Assembly: GCA_004154925.1 (NCBI GenBank)
Contig: QJNS01000028.1
Coordinates: forward strand, 369,491-433,490
Length of the DNA: 64,000 nt
Direction of reading: 5' to 3'
DNA from: Monosporascus cannonballus
Taxonomy: Eukaryota; Ascomycota; Sordariomycetes; Xylariales
Part shown: positions 24,401-37,446 of the stretch, one piece after another
Layout of the letters: the number at the start of each line of letters is the position of its first letter
How positions within the stretch are numbered: the first letter of the stretch is position 1
Notes under the pieces: model-generated
What the model saw: the letters and a program-made list of their open reading frames with translations, nothing else
Told to the model about the DNA's origin: nothing
Database searches by the model: none
Translations under genes and position numbers: made by a program

Positions 24401-24837
24401 TAGGGGACTACTATGGGCCCAACCTCTTCAAGTGTAAGCGAACGCTGTGCAAATTCTTCTACCTGGGCTACGACAAGAAGAAGGATCGCGACACGCACGA
24501 CAGCCGCCACGACAGGCCGTACCCGTGTCCCGTAAACTGTAACCTCGCTCCTATCGGCTTTTCCTCCAACAAGGATAAGGACAGGCATGTACGGATCTAT
24601 CACCCGGACCTGAGTGAAGGGCCGTCCGTTTTCGAGGCTCTGAGTCGCAGGGTCGAGTCGTCGCGGTTTACCTGCAAGCTCTGCGGCAGCAAGTTCACGC
24701 GGAATATCAATCTAAAGGGTCACGAGAGGAGCCATTTTGGGGAGCGGCCGTATGCATGCTCAACTTGTGGTAAGGCGTTTGCGAGGTTGAATGATTGTCG
24801 AAGGCATGAGAAAATTCATTCAAGGAGAGGGGCGTAA
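21498..24837 (+). CDS. NACHT-domain STAND (NLR-like) protein with C-terminal C2H2 zinc fingers, 7 exons, complete
   Basis: Proposed exons: 21498-21785, 21855-22053, 22110-22586, 22635-23276, 23347-23458, 23525-23803, 23862-24837. All phases agree and give 990 residues. Residues ~1-100 resemble the conserved N-terminal helical region of fungal NACHT proteins (IQSHQEI...MKRI.PFL...YVWGPVRFLL). Walker A is GSKGFGKT (~317-324) and is split by intron 3. Walker B is YIIIDGLDE (~423). A winged-helix-like stretch follows (LLLGWLVCAKRPLKWHEMQ). Near the C-terminus are three C2H2 fingers (~880-908, CPVNC...H....H; ~932-954, CKLC...H...H; ~960-983, CSTC...H...H). The usual GxPGxGK loop reads GSKGFGKT. 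Fungal STAND proteins act as ligand-triggered switches in self/non-self and immune-type responses; the fingers may sense nucleic acid or protein. No ankyrin, WD or TPR repeats are seen. The upstream TTG at 21480 is rejected as start in favour of ATG at 21498. Confidence 0.87.
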
Positions 24838-25010
24838 TATGATATTTTCAGTATGTTAGTGAGAGCTATTGTATTGGTGATTTTGGCTCCGAGAAAAAGA
24901 CAGTTTAATTGCATGACTAAAAAAATTTGCTAATTGCGTGTAACAATGTGCGATCTTTCTATGGATTTATGCTTTTGTGTCATCAAATGAGAAAAAGAAT
25001 ATATCGAGTC
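24838..25010. other. Short convergent intergenic region
   Basis: 173 bp between the stop of the NACHT gene and the stop of the HET gene on the other strand. It must hold both 3' ends. It is AT-richer than the genes. No terminator-like signal is evident beyond that. Confidence 0.5.
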
Positions 25011-26135
25011 CTATCGCCTGAGCTTCGGCTCTAATGTGATATCCCGGGACTTCACACCTTTCCATACAGTCATGTCCGTAAAAATGACCAGTCCGATCCT
25101 CCGATAAACTCTTTTACCTACGTCCACTACGAGTAAACCGATGCCTTTCTCAACGCCTTCACCTACCTCGACTGTACCCAAAAGCAAATAGTCCGTCTCT
25201 CTCTGTTGGAGTCCTCTTACCTGGAGTTCTGCGCTTGGATCCACCAGATCCGGCCGCTCCAATATGGTATCAGACTTCTCACAGTTTATGTTACCTTCTT
25301 CAAGAATACGACATGTCAGCTCTACAGCTGATACGCTCAGCGACTTGACTCTGGCATCTTCAGTCCTGAGAGGCCCCTCATAGCGGATTACGCCGTTGAG
25401 AGATGCCCATGACCAGCTGGGTGCCCGCTTGAGGCACCGCTTCTGCTCTCTGTCAACAGCTGGTTTGTACCATGCCAGGAGCTCTATGAACCATTTCTTC
25501 CAGAGCCCGTGGATATTCGTGTCGCGCCACAGTGTTTCTAGCTCTGTCGTTATCCCCGTGACTGCCCGGAGTCTATCTTCCGGATCTGTCAGCTTGCGTT
25601 CCGTGTACTGCTGGATGATCGTTTTCCAGAGGTAGACCTTGTCAGAATCGAGATTTCCAAAGTCGGGCTCCGCATCATCGTCAAAGACGGTCCATGGTAG
25701 AGCTTCCAAGGGTTGTAGATACTCGAGCCCTTTCCCGGTAACGCCCCGGGGGTCCACCTCCTTACACTGCCACAGAAGCTCATAGTCGGAGAATATGAGC
25801 ATTCTTGATGACAGCATGAATTCCTGCAACGTCCATCCTCTCCTGTCTAGGGGATGGTTGGGTTCGTATGCCTCCGCCGAAAGATATACAGTGCCATTCT
25901 CCTTATTTGACATAGGGATGTGGAACATGTAGTCTGGAAGGTAGGACGGGATTATCTTCGAAAAAAACCCATCCGTCGCTTTTTCAGACGAAGAAGCTGC
26001 GATGGTTATGGCAGCATTCTTGTAGATGGACGCCATCCGGGAAATTTCCTCGTCCTTGTCCATCTTGCAGTCCTGGATGATGCACAGCGCATCAATCCAG
26101 AGATAGCGAAACCCAAGTTTGCATATAAATGATGC
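25011..26135 (-). pseudogene. HET-domain (heterokaryon incompatibility) gene, 5'-truncated
   Basis: An open frame of 374 codons is visible from a likely splice acceptor (CCAAGTAG at 26136) to the stop. It begins GFRYLWIDALCIIQDCKMD preceded by a short lead-in, then SRMASIYKNAAITIAAS, then DRRGWTLQEFMLSSRMLIF. These are the second and later conserved blocks of the HET domain, followed by the usual variable C-terminal region (PSWSWASLNG). The first block, normally Y.ALSYCWG and the residues leading to DAI, was not found in the next several hundred upstream bases. HET proteins trigger cell death on contact with a non-self partner. A start at the internal Met (26063) would give 350 residues without the core first motif. 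Either the first exon was lost or it lies further off than I could recognise. The remaining frame is uninterrupted and not RIP-mutated. Confidence 0.7.
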
Positions 26136-29100
26136 CTACTTGGTATAGAAGCCTCCAAGACTGGAGGTTTTGGGATCCAAAAATGGCGTCCTCCATGCCA
26201 CGCGTGACCCACAAAATGAGCTTCCTCACGTGACCCTTGCCCCATGAAAATTAGACGGTATCATTGAATGAGGTCGTTTTCATAGACGCTACGTCATGAA
26301 ACGTCAAGTTTAGGGGGAATTGAGGTTATGTGGTAAAATACAAGTCGTTAGATACTAATATTACTATATAGATTCTCTTTAACTTGTAATGAATGCGACT
26401 TCATCGACTGTTAGCAGAGGGAAATAGCTGTAACGCTGAGATAGAAACGGTTGCGTACCGTCTTTCAAAACGGTGAATTGCGCCCGGATGGTTAAATTTA
26501 AACACGGACCCGCTGACACTTACCCTGTAGGGTATATCTATTGACACCGGTAAGAGAGCTTACTATCCCTATTTCGGTCTAGCTTATTGTTACGACGGTA
26601 CCTTTCAGACCAATTAATATCAGCCATTAGATTACCGTATTACATCCAAGATATCAAGTATAATAGAGCACTGTAAGTCGCCTAATAGTTAAGTCTATCT
26701 ATTAATGAGTTCAATAATACCAGGGCAGCTAGTAATCACTTAATAATACTATAGAGCTTTCAAGAGGGGTGCTTGAAAAGTTCCTTTAGTCGTTTACCCT
26801 CCCTTATAGAAAAGTCAAGCGGTAGTCGAACTTCAGCGAACCACAACAGTTAGGCTAGTATTTCGTTGGTCCTAACAAGACGACAGATAGACCCTTTGGT
26901 TAACCAATGGCGACTTTGTCGTTCGTTAGCCAAGAGTCTGCCTAACTCCTTAAAGGTATCCTGACGTGTCAGATCCAGTCATGTTCCAAAAAGCTCGAGG
27001 TCAGAGTTATGACTACGGCCACGTCATCAAGCCCTAGCCCATAGCATTTTGGCCGTCTGGGTCTGGCTCACAGCGCTTATGATTCTTTATTCTAGCCTTT
27101 CAGGGCGCTGTGATCGGATATACCGATGTTTCAAGGGGGAATAACAAGCCTTCGCGGATAATGGATCTAGCCTGTTCCAATAACATCAGGGGTCTGCCCT
27201 TTACGCCTTACGGGCGCCAATCTCCGGAATCTAATTTGAATAAAGATGTTAAATATTACGAAAAGATTTTGACCCGTTCCTCGGGGTCTTACCGTAAGGG
27301 CTACCCTGCCATCCTTTTTTAGACAAGGTATACTCGTGAACGTGCAATGATTGCCCCATTCATCTAACGCTTAGTGCTTACTTTTTCCGAGACGCCTTAT
27401 TATTGGAAATTGTGAACCGCCGTCTAAGAGGAAAGGAGGGCCGGCTGAGAAGAATGGGTTTCAGATAGCCATTAGACCGGAGTAAGGATCGTAAAAATCT
27501 AGCATATATTTAGCTTTAATAATTGGCGCCAGGCTGGGGTAAGGCCGGGCGTTATGGTAGTAATCCATTGATATTAAGGCTTAGGCGGCCTCCATACGTT
27601 TGGCCAGTTTGGTCAAGACTTAATGGGCGGCACTCAAACCGGCCGAGGATTAGGATTTAGGATCAGTCCGTAAGCCACTACCGAAGATATTTGCCTTCTT
27701 TCTAGGTAAGAGATGTTTAACTTTTATCCTTGTCAGCCTGTTCTCTGTTAAATCAGGCCATTAGGAGGCGACATTGTCTCCGACGCCTCATAACTGGCCT
27801 GATATGTCTCGAACCATCCTTTGGATGACGAGAGACTAGGGTCGAAGATATGGCCTAGTAAGCTCTATTGGGCCTCATACACCTAAGCAAGTCTTATGCG
27901 CCTCACAGTTGGCACCGTTCAAGCGTCTGATAGGTCTGTATCCCTCGAGAGGGGGTTAATGGGTAACCTTTGTCGGACATTCTGGCCTCTGTGTCGACTT
28001 TGATAGGTCAGCGAACGTCAGAAGCCTAGGCGCTCTGTAAGGCAGTCTTGCCAAAGGCCACCAGGGTTCGAAAGGGAGGCCGCCCAGGCATAAGTTCCTG
28101 ATATCAAGGTATAAGTATTAAGTTCACACTCTCACGATTCCGATTATTTCTTAACCACCTTCAATCCATTTTCCTCCCTCACACTTGATCATCATACCCC
28201 AACCAACTATCCTTATCAACTCATTTTACATTTACTTGCTTTTCATACCCTTTTAGGATACCTCGTATCAAACTGCACCACCATTCCATATAGGTGAGGC
28301 AGTTGCTAAAAGAGATTTAAGCGATCACACATGCATATCGGAGACGATGAGTTAGCTTTTACAGGCAGCCGAACTATGGACCTTACAAAGGATAATCGTC
28401 ATTGTAGCCGCTGCCAAAGCGATCTCGAGGATGCAAAAAAGAGGTTTGGCTAGATTTAGTGGGTCTTTGCACATTGCGGATGCCGTAAGTTATAGTTGTT
28501 TTCGCCTCCTAGAAGGCTGACTCAGAGAGTTTTAGGTCATTTGTCCCGATTGTGTCTGACATAACTATTACCACCTGCCATGTCGACAATCATTCAAGCA
28601 TGCAGGGTTCATAACGGGTCAGCCCTATTGAAGTTTGTGATATTCGTTACCAGCCGAAAACGTGCTTAATAAAATTAAAAGGCTGTGGTATGTATCCTTT
28701 GAATGAGTATAAGAAAAATGACTAACTAAACGGCAGTACATATATGCTGTAGTGACTGGCTTGAACCTTGAAGAAGGCCCTGTGTGGTTGACTTGGCTTA
28801 AGTGTCGTGAAAGTTGCTGTGCGACCGGGGATTTTGTGGCTAATAGATGCGTCCAATCTCCTCATTATAGTGATATCAGAGTGATAATTGAAGACGATAT
28901 ATTGGAGGATACGTTGGACGAGGAACCCAGCTCGCACTAGGAACCGGAGAATGGTACCAGGCGGTTACAGACGGATCCCTGTCAATGCATGTGGCTCTTC
29001 AACCCCCAAGAAACGGCCAGCGTACAAGAGCACTAAGATTTATAATTATAGGACAAATTCCCAATGATTTCCCAGCCCTATCAGATTAGCGACACCACTT

Positions 29101-29690
29101 GCCGTCTTGTTTTAGGCCGAGTGAAATCTTTTACGGCAGTATTTCATTGTTGCCGGCCTTGTGAATGCTTTCCGGTAAACTGGCATAGCCTTTCCGTTTA
29201 AATTCATAGGCCTGAGCTGCGATGGTAAGCCTGATGCTCCCATGAATGAATAACCCGCTTGCGGATGTATCAAGAATTACTAGCCACGTCCTCTTCAATG
29301 TCGGTACTAACGATATTCTCTAGCCTTAGGCTAGCCCCATTCTTGCGCTGCGGAGGCGGTGCTACGGCGTTCTTGGGCCGATGCTTTTGGTTTGCCAGAT
29401 TCAGCTCCCATTTCGCTTTTGGTCGATTTCGAATGGAAGGCTTAAGGTGAGCCGCAGCATGTACGAGATCGTCCTTCGCATACCATGGGGTGGCAGTCTT
29501 GCGTCGTACCTCTGTCTGGCTTTTATGTGCCTATTAGGAAAGCTGCGAACGTACCTTCCACCTAGGTAATTACCTAATAGGCGCGAGCCTACTGTTAATA
29601 AGTAACGACAGGTGTATGCTTTAACTGGCACCCCTCGTGCCTTCCAGAGTTACGCTTGCTAATTACCTTATAAGCAGAATGGACGACGAA
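26136..29690. other. 3.5-kb moderate-GC region without an intact gene
   Basis: No open frame above about 75 codons looks real. All six frames are broken by stops, yet composition is near 45% GC, unlike the RIP blocks. Fragments with protein-like composition occur on both strands (for example minus strand 27400-27660; plus strand 28340-28560 and 28752-28940), so old pseudogenes or a long-decayed mobile element are likely. A CCTCCA/TGGAGG hairpin lies at about 26152-26167. A 10-bp inverted pair GCCTATTAGG/CCTAATAGGC lies at about 29528-29581. Confidence 0.5.
28351..28560 (+). pseudogene. Possible decayed zinc-binding (RING-like) fragment
   Basis: In one plus-strand frame the translation runs DNRHCSRCQSDLEDAKKRFG, then after two stops WVFAHCGCRK. 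About 60 bases on, in a shifted frame, comes ICPDC. The spacing of C..C, HC.C and C..C pairs resembles a broken RING or zinc-ribbon domain. Stops and a frameshift show that it is not functional. This is a weak motif-based suggestion. Nothing adjacent confirms it. Confidence 0.22.
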
Positions 29691-30241
29691 AGCATTTTTT
29701 TCCTTCCATTTCTTTTTTAATTATCCGTTTTCCTATTGCCAATAAATAAACTTTTTTATTTTATTTTTTACCCTTTTAATTTTTTGTAAAATTAACGTTA
29801 TAAATATAATATATTATAATAATTTATTATAATTTAATTACTTTATCGTAACTTATTATTTATTATATTTAAGGAATTAATTAATAAAAAATAAATAATT
29901 TATTTTATTTAATTATTAATATATTTTTTTATTTAATGGTTTTTAATTTAAATAAGGCGGAAACGATTTTTTCCGTTATTTTACCTACTTATTATGCCAA
30001 ATACGGTACGATATATTCCAGCTTAAAATTTATTAATGATATTAAGGTTTTTATAATTAGACGCCAAATCGTTATAAATATTTTCGTAATTTCGATTTTG
30101 TAAATATATATTTCGGTTTTTTATATTTTTTATTTTTTCGTTTAATTATTTATAAAAATTTTTAATAACTTAATATACCTTAGGATAAAACGTATATCCG
30201 AAATATATTTATTAAATAATAAGCATATTTTAATCCAGTCG
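29691..30241. other. AT-rich pre-insertion sequence left of Gypsy element B
   Basis: RIP-like AT-rich DNA that ends at the target site of element B. By joining the duplicated target sites, this segment was once continuous with 37447-37633 and 54266 onwards. I see no recognisable coding remnant in it. It appears to be an older repeat that received the Gypsy insertions. Confidence 0.45.
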
Positions 30242-30246
30242 ATATT

Positions 30247-30682
30247 TGTAACGAACCTGTTATACATCTACCTGGAGGTATGAGCAGTATCCGAAAAGGG
30301 TTTTTGATTTGCAGGTAATAATAGGGCGAAAAATGATTTAGTAATCTGTTCGTTAAAAAGGTTTTTTAAAAACTTTCCTTTTAATTAGAAAACGGTACAG
30401 TTACCTTTTAGTTGAAGGCTTAAATTAATAACTAAAAAGCGAAATTAAGTAAGTGCTATTTATATAAGAAATTATTTTTTTATATATCCTCCCTTATCTC
30501 TTTTGATCTTTGGGGTTTACGAAAAACCATCTTTTCGTAATCTTTAGAGGTTTCTGGATATCTCTGGAAATTAACAGAGATATACGTAAATCCGAGGTTT
30601 TTCCGAACGAAATAGAAATCAAAATAAATTAGCTCACCTGGTCTTTTCCGGGTTTAATGGAATCCTTTTTTTGGACGTAACA
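30247..30682 (-). repeat. 3' LTR of element B
   Basis: Reverse complement of the family LTR, beginning TGTAACGAACC and ending GACGTAACA. Moderately RIP-mutated. A matching ATATT lies just outside. Confidence 0.9.
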
Positions 30683-33600
30683 TTATTCCTTTTTTTTCAG
30701 GATTTTTATCCCTAAAAATTAATAGGTAAATTAATTTTTTTTCCTTTTATTTTTTTTATGTTATATTATTATTAATTATATTAAATAAACCTTTAAAACG
30801 TATTAAAATTTTTATTAAAAGTTATTACGATTTTGCTAAGGTTATTTCTGATTTTGGTTTTAAAATTATATTATACATACGTTATTTCGAAAAGAAATTT
30901 TTTTGCAAAATACTAAAGGGCCGGAAAAATTATTAAAACTATCTGTTAGCTAACGTCCAAACTTATGACGGAAACTACGTTTTATTTTCGTTTTTACAAA
31001 ATATTCGGATTAAAAAATTATGGATAAAATAGGAAAAACGTTTAGTAATTTAATAATTCCAGGAATTGTTTAACCGTATTGTTCGTTTGGACCGTTAATT
31101 GGAATGGTTATATTTTAAAAGAATATTATTTATTTAAAAAGGTCTTAAAAATATGGACGAATTGGAAAAGTAAGAGAAAATAAAAGAAAAACGTTATCGG
31201 ATGGAAAAAAAATAAGTACAGCTTGTATTAAAAACGGGTATTTCGGCAAAGGCCTTTATTTTTTTCGACTGGAACGACGTAAGGTTAAATTTTTATGGGG
31301 GTATGTTATTACCTGCAACTTTAACCGCTTTGGAAATAGTCGGTTAGGATTTTGGCGGTAAAACGTCTTAACCAGGTTTATCGTATTTGTTAAATAATTA
31401 AATGGTTTTTATATGTTTTTTTCGGGTAAATAATCTTTTTATTTAATTAAGTACTAAATTCTGTTTTTAATTATTTTAAAATCTAATATTTATTTAATTT
31501 CGTATTTGTCGAAATCTTTTTCAAATTTTAAATCCGTTTCCAGCGGGATATTCTTAAGTATTAATTTAAACAGAAAAATATGGAAAATAAGGTATATTTT
31601 CATATTTTTGGGTAACGATAATCGGTAATTAATTCTGGAAACGATTTTATTAATTTTAAATAAATTAAATTTTTTAAAATTAAATTTGTTATTAAGTTTT
31701 TTCGTTTTAATTTATAAAATATTCGAAATTACGTTTTATTTTTAACGTAATAAGTAAACTTTATTTTTTTTTGTTAAAATTAATCCTTTAATTTTTTTCC
31801 TATTATAATATTAAATTATTTATTATTAAAAAAATCGTAATTTATTTTGGAAACGGATTTGGATCGTTTTGATTTTTATTATTAATATTTTTGTTTTTGG
31901 GGTAATTATAGCAATTTTTGGTATTTTGTTAAATAGTTATTTAGGTCGTTTTACTTTTATATCGTATCCATATATAGTTATATAAAAAGATATGCCCATA
32001 TTTTCGTTAATAAATATATTATAAGTAATTTATACTAATAGTAAAAACTTTACTTAATTATTTTGCTAATAATTAATATAATTTCGAAAGTATTATTTTA
32101 AAATCTAATTAAGCCGTTTTATTTATTTATCCGTTTAAAGATAATATATTATCGAAAATTTAAATTTAATATTAATTTATTTAAAAAAGTTGATATTAAA
32201 TTTTAAAATAAAAAATATATTTTTATCGGAAATAATTTTTTTTAGTATTTTATGCTTATTAAAATAATATTTAATAAAAACATAAGCTAATTATTTTGCC
32301 ATTACGTTTTTTTTAAAAAGTAAAAAGTACCTATATTTGGTAAATTTGTTAACAATTACCCATATTCCATCGTACTTAATTTTAATAATTAGGTTTTTAA
32401 ATAAAAATAAGTTAATAATAAAATCCTAAATTATAATATTCCATATTTTATTTGGAATATTAATAAGTTATAATAATCCGTAAGGTTTATAACGTATTAC
32501 CTTAGCTTTATTATAAATGTTATAATCTTTAATTACTTTTTTAATTATTCGTTATAATTTTGGAAAATTATATTTTTCTTATAACCGTCTGGTGGTTTTA
32601 AAAATCCTTTAATATTTATATAATAAATTTTCGTAAAATTCCTTTACGAATTATTTTTATTAATTTTTTAGAACATAAATTTTTTCATAATATAATAATT
32701 GATTTTTTAATTACCCTTTTAGTTATTAAACCTTTTTCTATTTTTTTATATCGTAAAAATTCTGGAACCGTATTAAGAATTTTATAATTGGTTTTTTTAC
32801 GATTTTACATAATTATATAATGCCGTTCTTATTATATTATAATATTTATATGTTTTTTTTGAAAACTTTAAAATCGTAATTTCCTTTACAATTAAAAATA
32901 TCCACTTAGATATTTTTTTTTCTTTTGATATAATATATTTTAAAATTAAATTTAAATAAAAAAATTATTTATTTTTTATATTATTTATTTAATTTTTAAG
33001 TTTTTATAAATTACGTAAAATATTTATAATTAAAATAAATATCAAAAGGTTTTTTTATTTTATTAAGGTAAAATTTTTATTTCTTAAAAATATTAATAAT
33101 TATTAATAATTTTTTATTATAAATTTAGTATTTAAATTTTACGTTTCGAAATGTTTTTAAATAATAAGCCATTAAGTATTATTTGCCGTTATTTTTTTAT
33201 TATTTTAAAATTACGCTTAAGGCATATTTTAAAATATTAGTTTTTAGGCGTTTTTTCTTATTTAAATTTAGTATTTTTATTATTAATTTGTTAATAATTA
33301 TTTTCTTTAATTTTCAAAATATTTTTTTTATTTTTTTTAAAAGCTTAAATTCTTTTTTAACGTATTCCTTAATAATAAATTTCGTTAATAATTTAATAAT
33401 ATCTCTATATTTTTCGATTAGGTTACGTACGTAACCCGTAAATCCTAAAATCTGCCAGATATTTATAACGATCGTTTTATTGGGGATAAATTAATCCTTA
33501 ATTACTTCTAATTTGGAATATTAAATCTGAATTTAACCGGGAGTAAAAGTAAATCCTAAAAAATCTAATTTTTATATATGCTATATATTTTTGGCTAAAT

Positions 33601-36600
33601 TAACTCGAATATTGGCTTTATTTAAAGTTTTAAATATTTAAGCCATATACTTTTTATATTCCTTTAAGGTTTTTAAGTAAATAAGGATGTCGTCGAGGTA
33701 GACAAATACGAATTTATTTAAGAACTTCCGAAAAATAATTATTACCAAATTTTGGAAGCTGGCAGGGGCATTAGTAAATCCCATAAGCATTATTCGGTAT
33801 TCGTAAAATCTATATACCGTTTTAAATATTATTTTTTATTTTTCTCCTTTAGCCATTTTGATATGGTAATATTTGTCGCGTAAATCAAGTATTATAAACT
33901 ATTTAATTTTGCTAACATTTTTTTTTAAAATGCTTATAAATATTAAAAGATATCCATTTTTAATCGTAATGTTATTTAACTATTTATAATTAATTACTTT
34001 TCGATAAATAAGGTTTCTGTTTTCGTTAATTTTTTGCTTATTATTTTTGGTTTTTGGTACCATAAGGACGGGATATTTAGCAAAGGAATTAAAAAGCTAG
34101 ATATATCTTTTTTTCAGATTTAATTATATGCTTTTTTATAAGGCCTTTAACTTTTTTGGGTTTATATAATAAATTTTATAAAATTTAAAGTAATACCCTT
34201 TTTTAATAAATATCCGATAATCCTATTAACCATATGGCGGTAGTTTATAATTTTTTTTATTTTTAAATAATTACTTAAATCCTTAATATTCCGGCGGTAC
34301 CGTAAAAACTTAATTAGGAATCCGTATTTCCTTAATAATATAGCAAATTTTTTAATTATCTTCTTTTAGCATTTTATCTTAAGAGAATATTTGTTTTTTT
34401 TAATTAATTCGTAAGTTACTGGAATAAAGCTAAGGTATTCCCAAAATGATATTATATCCAGAGATATCGGCAATATCTAGCAAAACGCATTTTTGGTATC
34501 CTTAAATTTATATTAAGAATTTTTTAATTTTCCGAAAAATTTGTTTACTTTTATATGTAAACAGGTTTCCATTTATCGTATGTAATTTGTAAAATTTTAA
34601 TTTATATTTTTAAGGAATTTAATATTTTTTTGTTACGGCAGAAAAAATAAAATTATTTTCTGTACCGGAATCGATTATTATTTTAAACGTTTTGTTTTTG
34701 TATTAAAAAAAAAATCTTAATTTAATTGCGTATTCCTTTTGTCGCTTTATATAAGGTTTTATAAATTAGGGCTTTTCGATACCTTAGTTTTGAAAGCTTT
34801 TATAATTTTTTGATTTTTGATTTTTTCCGGCTTAAATAAACCTTTATTCGCAAGCTTTTTTAATAGCATATTTAATGCATTAATTATTTTTGCATTTGAA
34901 TTATGTTTTTTTGCCATATTTATACTAAGGTTTTTTTTTTGGCTTTTCCGTTATTTTTATGCTTTTCGGGTTATGGGATTAAAAAAGTAAATTTCCGAAA
35001 AAGATATTTCCATATTTAGGAATTTATATTAAATATAAAGTATCGGAAAATAACATAAATATCCTTGCGATATGGCTTTTTAATTCCGTTTTGATTCGGG
35101 ATATAAATAATAAGATTTAAGGTATTCTGGCTATCGGGGAATTTCGGTATATTGGCATTTATCGTTTGGTTCGGTAAGTATTTCGTCGTTTTATCTAGGC
35201 CAAAAATCGTTATTTTCTTTAATTTTAAAATAAACGAAATAATCGTCATTATAATAAGCAATAAAATATAGTAAGTCGTAAGGGTTTATTATTAACTTTT
35301 TTAAGTAAATAATATATTTTAGGAATTTATAAAATTTTAAGGATAATTATCTGTAATTATTAATATTTAGCCAAAATTGGTTATTTTTTATATATATTTT
35401 ATACTTTTAGGAATTAAGGTAATATTAATATCTTAATTTTATGGCTATTTTGGAAACCGTTTATCCTAGATAGTATTTATAAGTTTTAACTTTAGAATTT
35501 TAATAAACGGAATAATTTTCGTACTTTGGGATATCGCTTTGGATTTGAGTAATTATGGCGATAATGAATTCTGGTTAAAAGGAAGTTAAATTAATTTTTT
35601 TTTTCTGCCTTATTATTGGTTTTTTGTTTAATTGCTTTAATTTTCTTCTGGGATTAAGGAATTTTTCTTTTTTTGGAATTTTTCTGGGCGGGAGAATAAC
35701 ATTTATTTTTAAAATATCCCTTTTTGTTATAATTAAAATATTCCACTTTAAATTTATCTTTTTTAGGCTTTTTCGAAACGGAATTTATTTCCTTTTAAAG
35801 TTTGCCTTTATTTTTCTTATTTTGGCTTTTCGAGCCTTTATTTTTACCTCGTTTGCCGGTCCTTTTTTTTTTAAGGTACCGATTAAAAATACGTCGGTTA
35901 ATAATAATAATTTTATCGGTATACTTTATAAAGGATTTATTTTTTAATTTTATATATAATTTATTTTTAACTTAAGGTTTTAAATTATTATAATAAAAAT
36001 AAAATAATATGTTTTTTGGTAAATTGAAAATAATTATTAAGCGGTTAAATTCGGTTATATATTTAAATATTAATTTAATTTAATAAAAAAAATAAAATTA
36101 TTTAATTATATTTTATTTTTTATCGGGATTTCCGAATAAAACGCATATTTTTTTTTAAAAATTTTTATATCCGTTAAAAATATAATTAATAAAATCCGAA
36201 CTTTTTTTTAAATATTTCTTAAAGTAATCCGTTAAAATAGGTTCGAATTATTAACGAATCCGTCCGGTTAATAATTAAAAAATAATTATTATTTTTTAAT
36301 AATTTTCCGTTAAAGAATTTTCATAAAACTTAAGGTAAAATCTGGCTTAAACCAAAAATTTATTAAGATTTTTTAATCTGTTATAAAATTTTGGAAAAAT
36401 TGGTTTATAATTTTTAATATTTGGTATTCCGTAGTAATTAAGTAATAAAATTATTTTTTCTCGTATCCGGTTTGTACCAAATAAGGGCAAAACTGAAGTT
36501 TTTCCTTATATTTATCTTATATCGGTTAAAAGTAATCGATAACCGGCTCCTTAGTTTCGTCCCTTAAGGGAACCAAATTAAGGGAAAACTGGTTTTTTGG

Positions 36601-37005
36601 CAAATTGGGCGTTTTTTTTTTCCAGGTTTTGGATTTTTTAGGCCAGGAAATCCAATTTTTTTTCCGTAATAAGTTTTTTTTTTTTACCTTTTTAATTTTT
36701 TTAGCCTTTAATTAATTTTAAATCCTAAATTTTGATAATTTTTTAAAAAATTAAGGAAAATTATTATTAAAATTAAAAAAAAATCCTTTTTAAAATTAAA
36801 TAATAAAAAGTATTATGTTATTAATTAATTAAAAAACTTTTTTAATAAAAAGTAAATCGTTAAATTTTATTAATAACGGAAATCGTATATATTATTTATT
36901 TTTTAAATATTATTTTATATTATTATTTATATTAAATTTAAAAAGGTTTATATTTTAATTAAATAATAAATTATTTGTTAATTATTAATTAAAAAATTAT
37001 TAAAA
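30683..37005 (-). pseudogene. Gag-Pol remnant of element B
   Basis: Minus-strand order from 37005 down is gag, RT, RNase H, integrase, chromodomain. The gag zinc knuckle at about 35690-35745 reads Y-F-N-Y...Y-F...C, so most of its C and H ligands are changed to Tyr by TGT-to-TAT or CAT-to-TAT. RT keeps FVYLDD with YLDD at 33689-33700. Near 31470-31520 the chromodomain remnant reads DKYEIK, stop, ILDF. Stops occur throughout. Confidence 0.75.
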
Positions 37006-37441
37006 TATAACAAACTTATTATATATTTATTTAAAAATATAAGTAATATCCGAAAAAAGTTTTTAATTTGTAAATAATAATAAAGCGAAAAATAATTTAA
37101 TAATTTATTCGTTAAAAAGATTTTTTAAAAAATTTTTTTTTAATTAAAAAATAATATAATTATTTTTTAATTAAAAACTTAAATTAATAATTAAAAAATA
37201 AAATTAAATAAATATTATTTATATAAGAAATTATTTTTTTATATATTTTCCTTTATTTCCTTTAATTTTTAAAGTTTATAAAAAATTATTTTCTTATAAT
37301 TTTTAAAAATTTCCAGGTATTTTTAAAAATTAATAAAAATATACGTAAATCCGAGGTTTTTCCAAGCGAAATAAAGATTAAAATAAGTTAATTTATTTAG
37401 TTTTTTCCGGGTTTAATAAAATCCCTTTTTTAAATATAATA
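37006..37441 (-). repeat. 5' LTR of element B
   Basis: Heavily mutated 436-bp LTR. The ends read TATAACAAAC and AAATATAATA where the reference has TGTAACGAAC and GGACGTAACA. It is much more degraded than the partner LTR at 30247. Confidence 0.88.
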
Positions 37442-37446
37442 ATATT

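Larger units (their letters stand above)
30242..37446 (-). mobile_element. Ty3/Gypsy chromodomain retrotransposon, element B, with 5-bp target duplication
   Basis: LTRs at 30247-30682 and 37006-37441 (both 436 bp) flank a 6.3-kb internal region read on the minus strand. ATATT occurs immediately outside both ends (30242-30246 and 37442-37446), as expected for a 5-bp integrase target duplication. So the boundaries are exact and the element is structurally complete. The coding content is destroyed by dense transitions. Its 5' end faces the 5' end of the neighbouring compound element, only 197 bp away. Confidence 0.9.

Noticed and set aside
33183..33434. 83-codon plus-strand frame resembling a membrane protein
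   Set aside because: AT-rich RIP debris of element B pol (opposite strand). The Phe/Ile-rich content is a composition effect.
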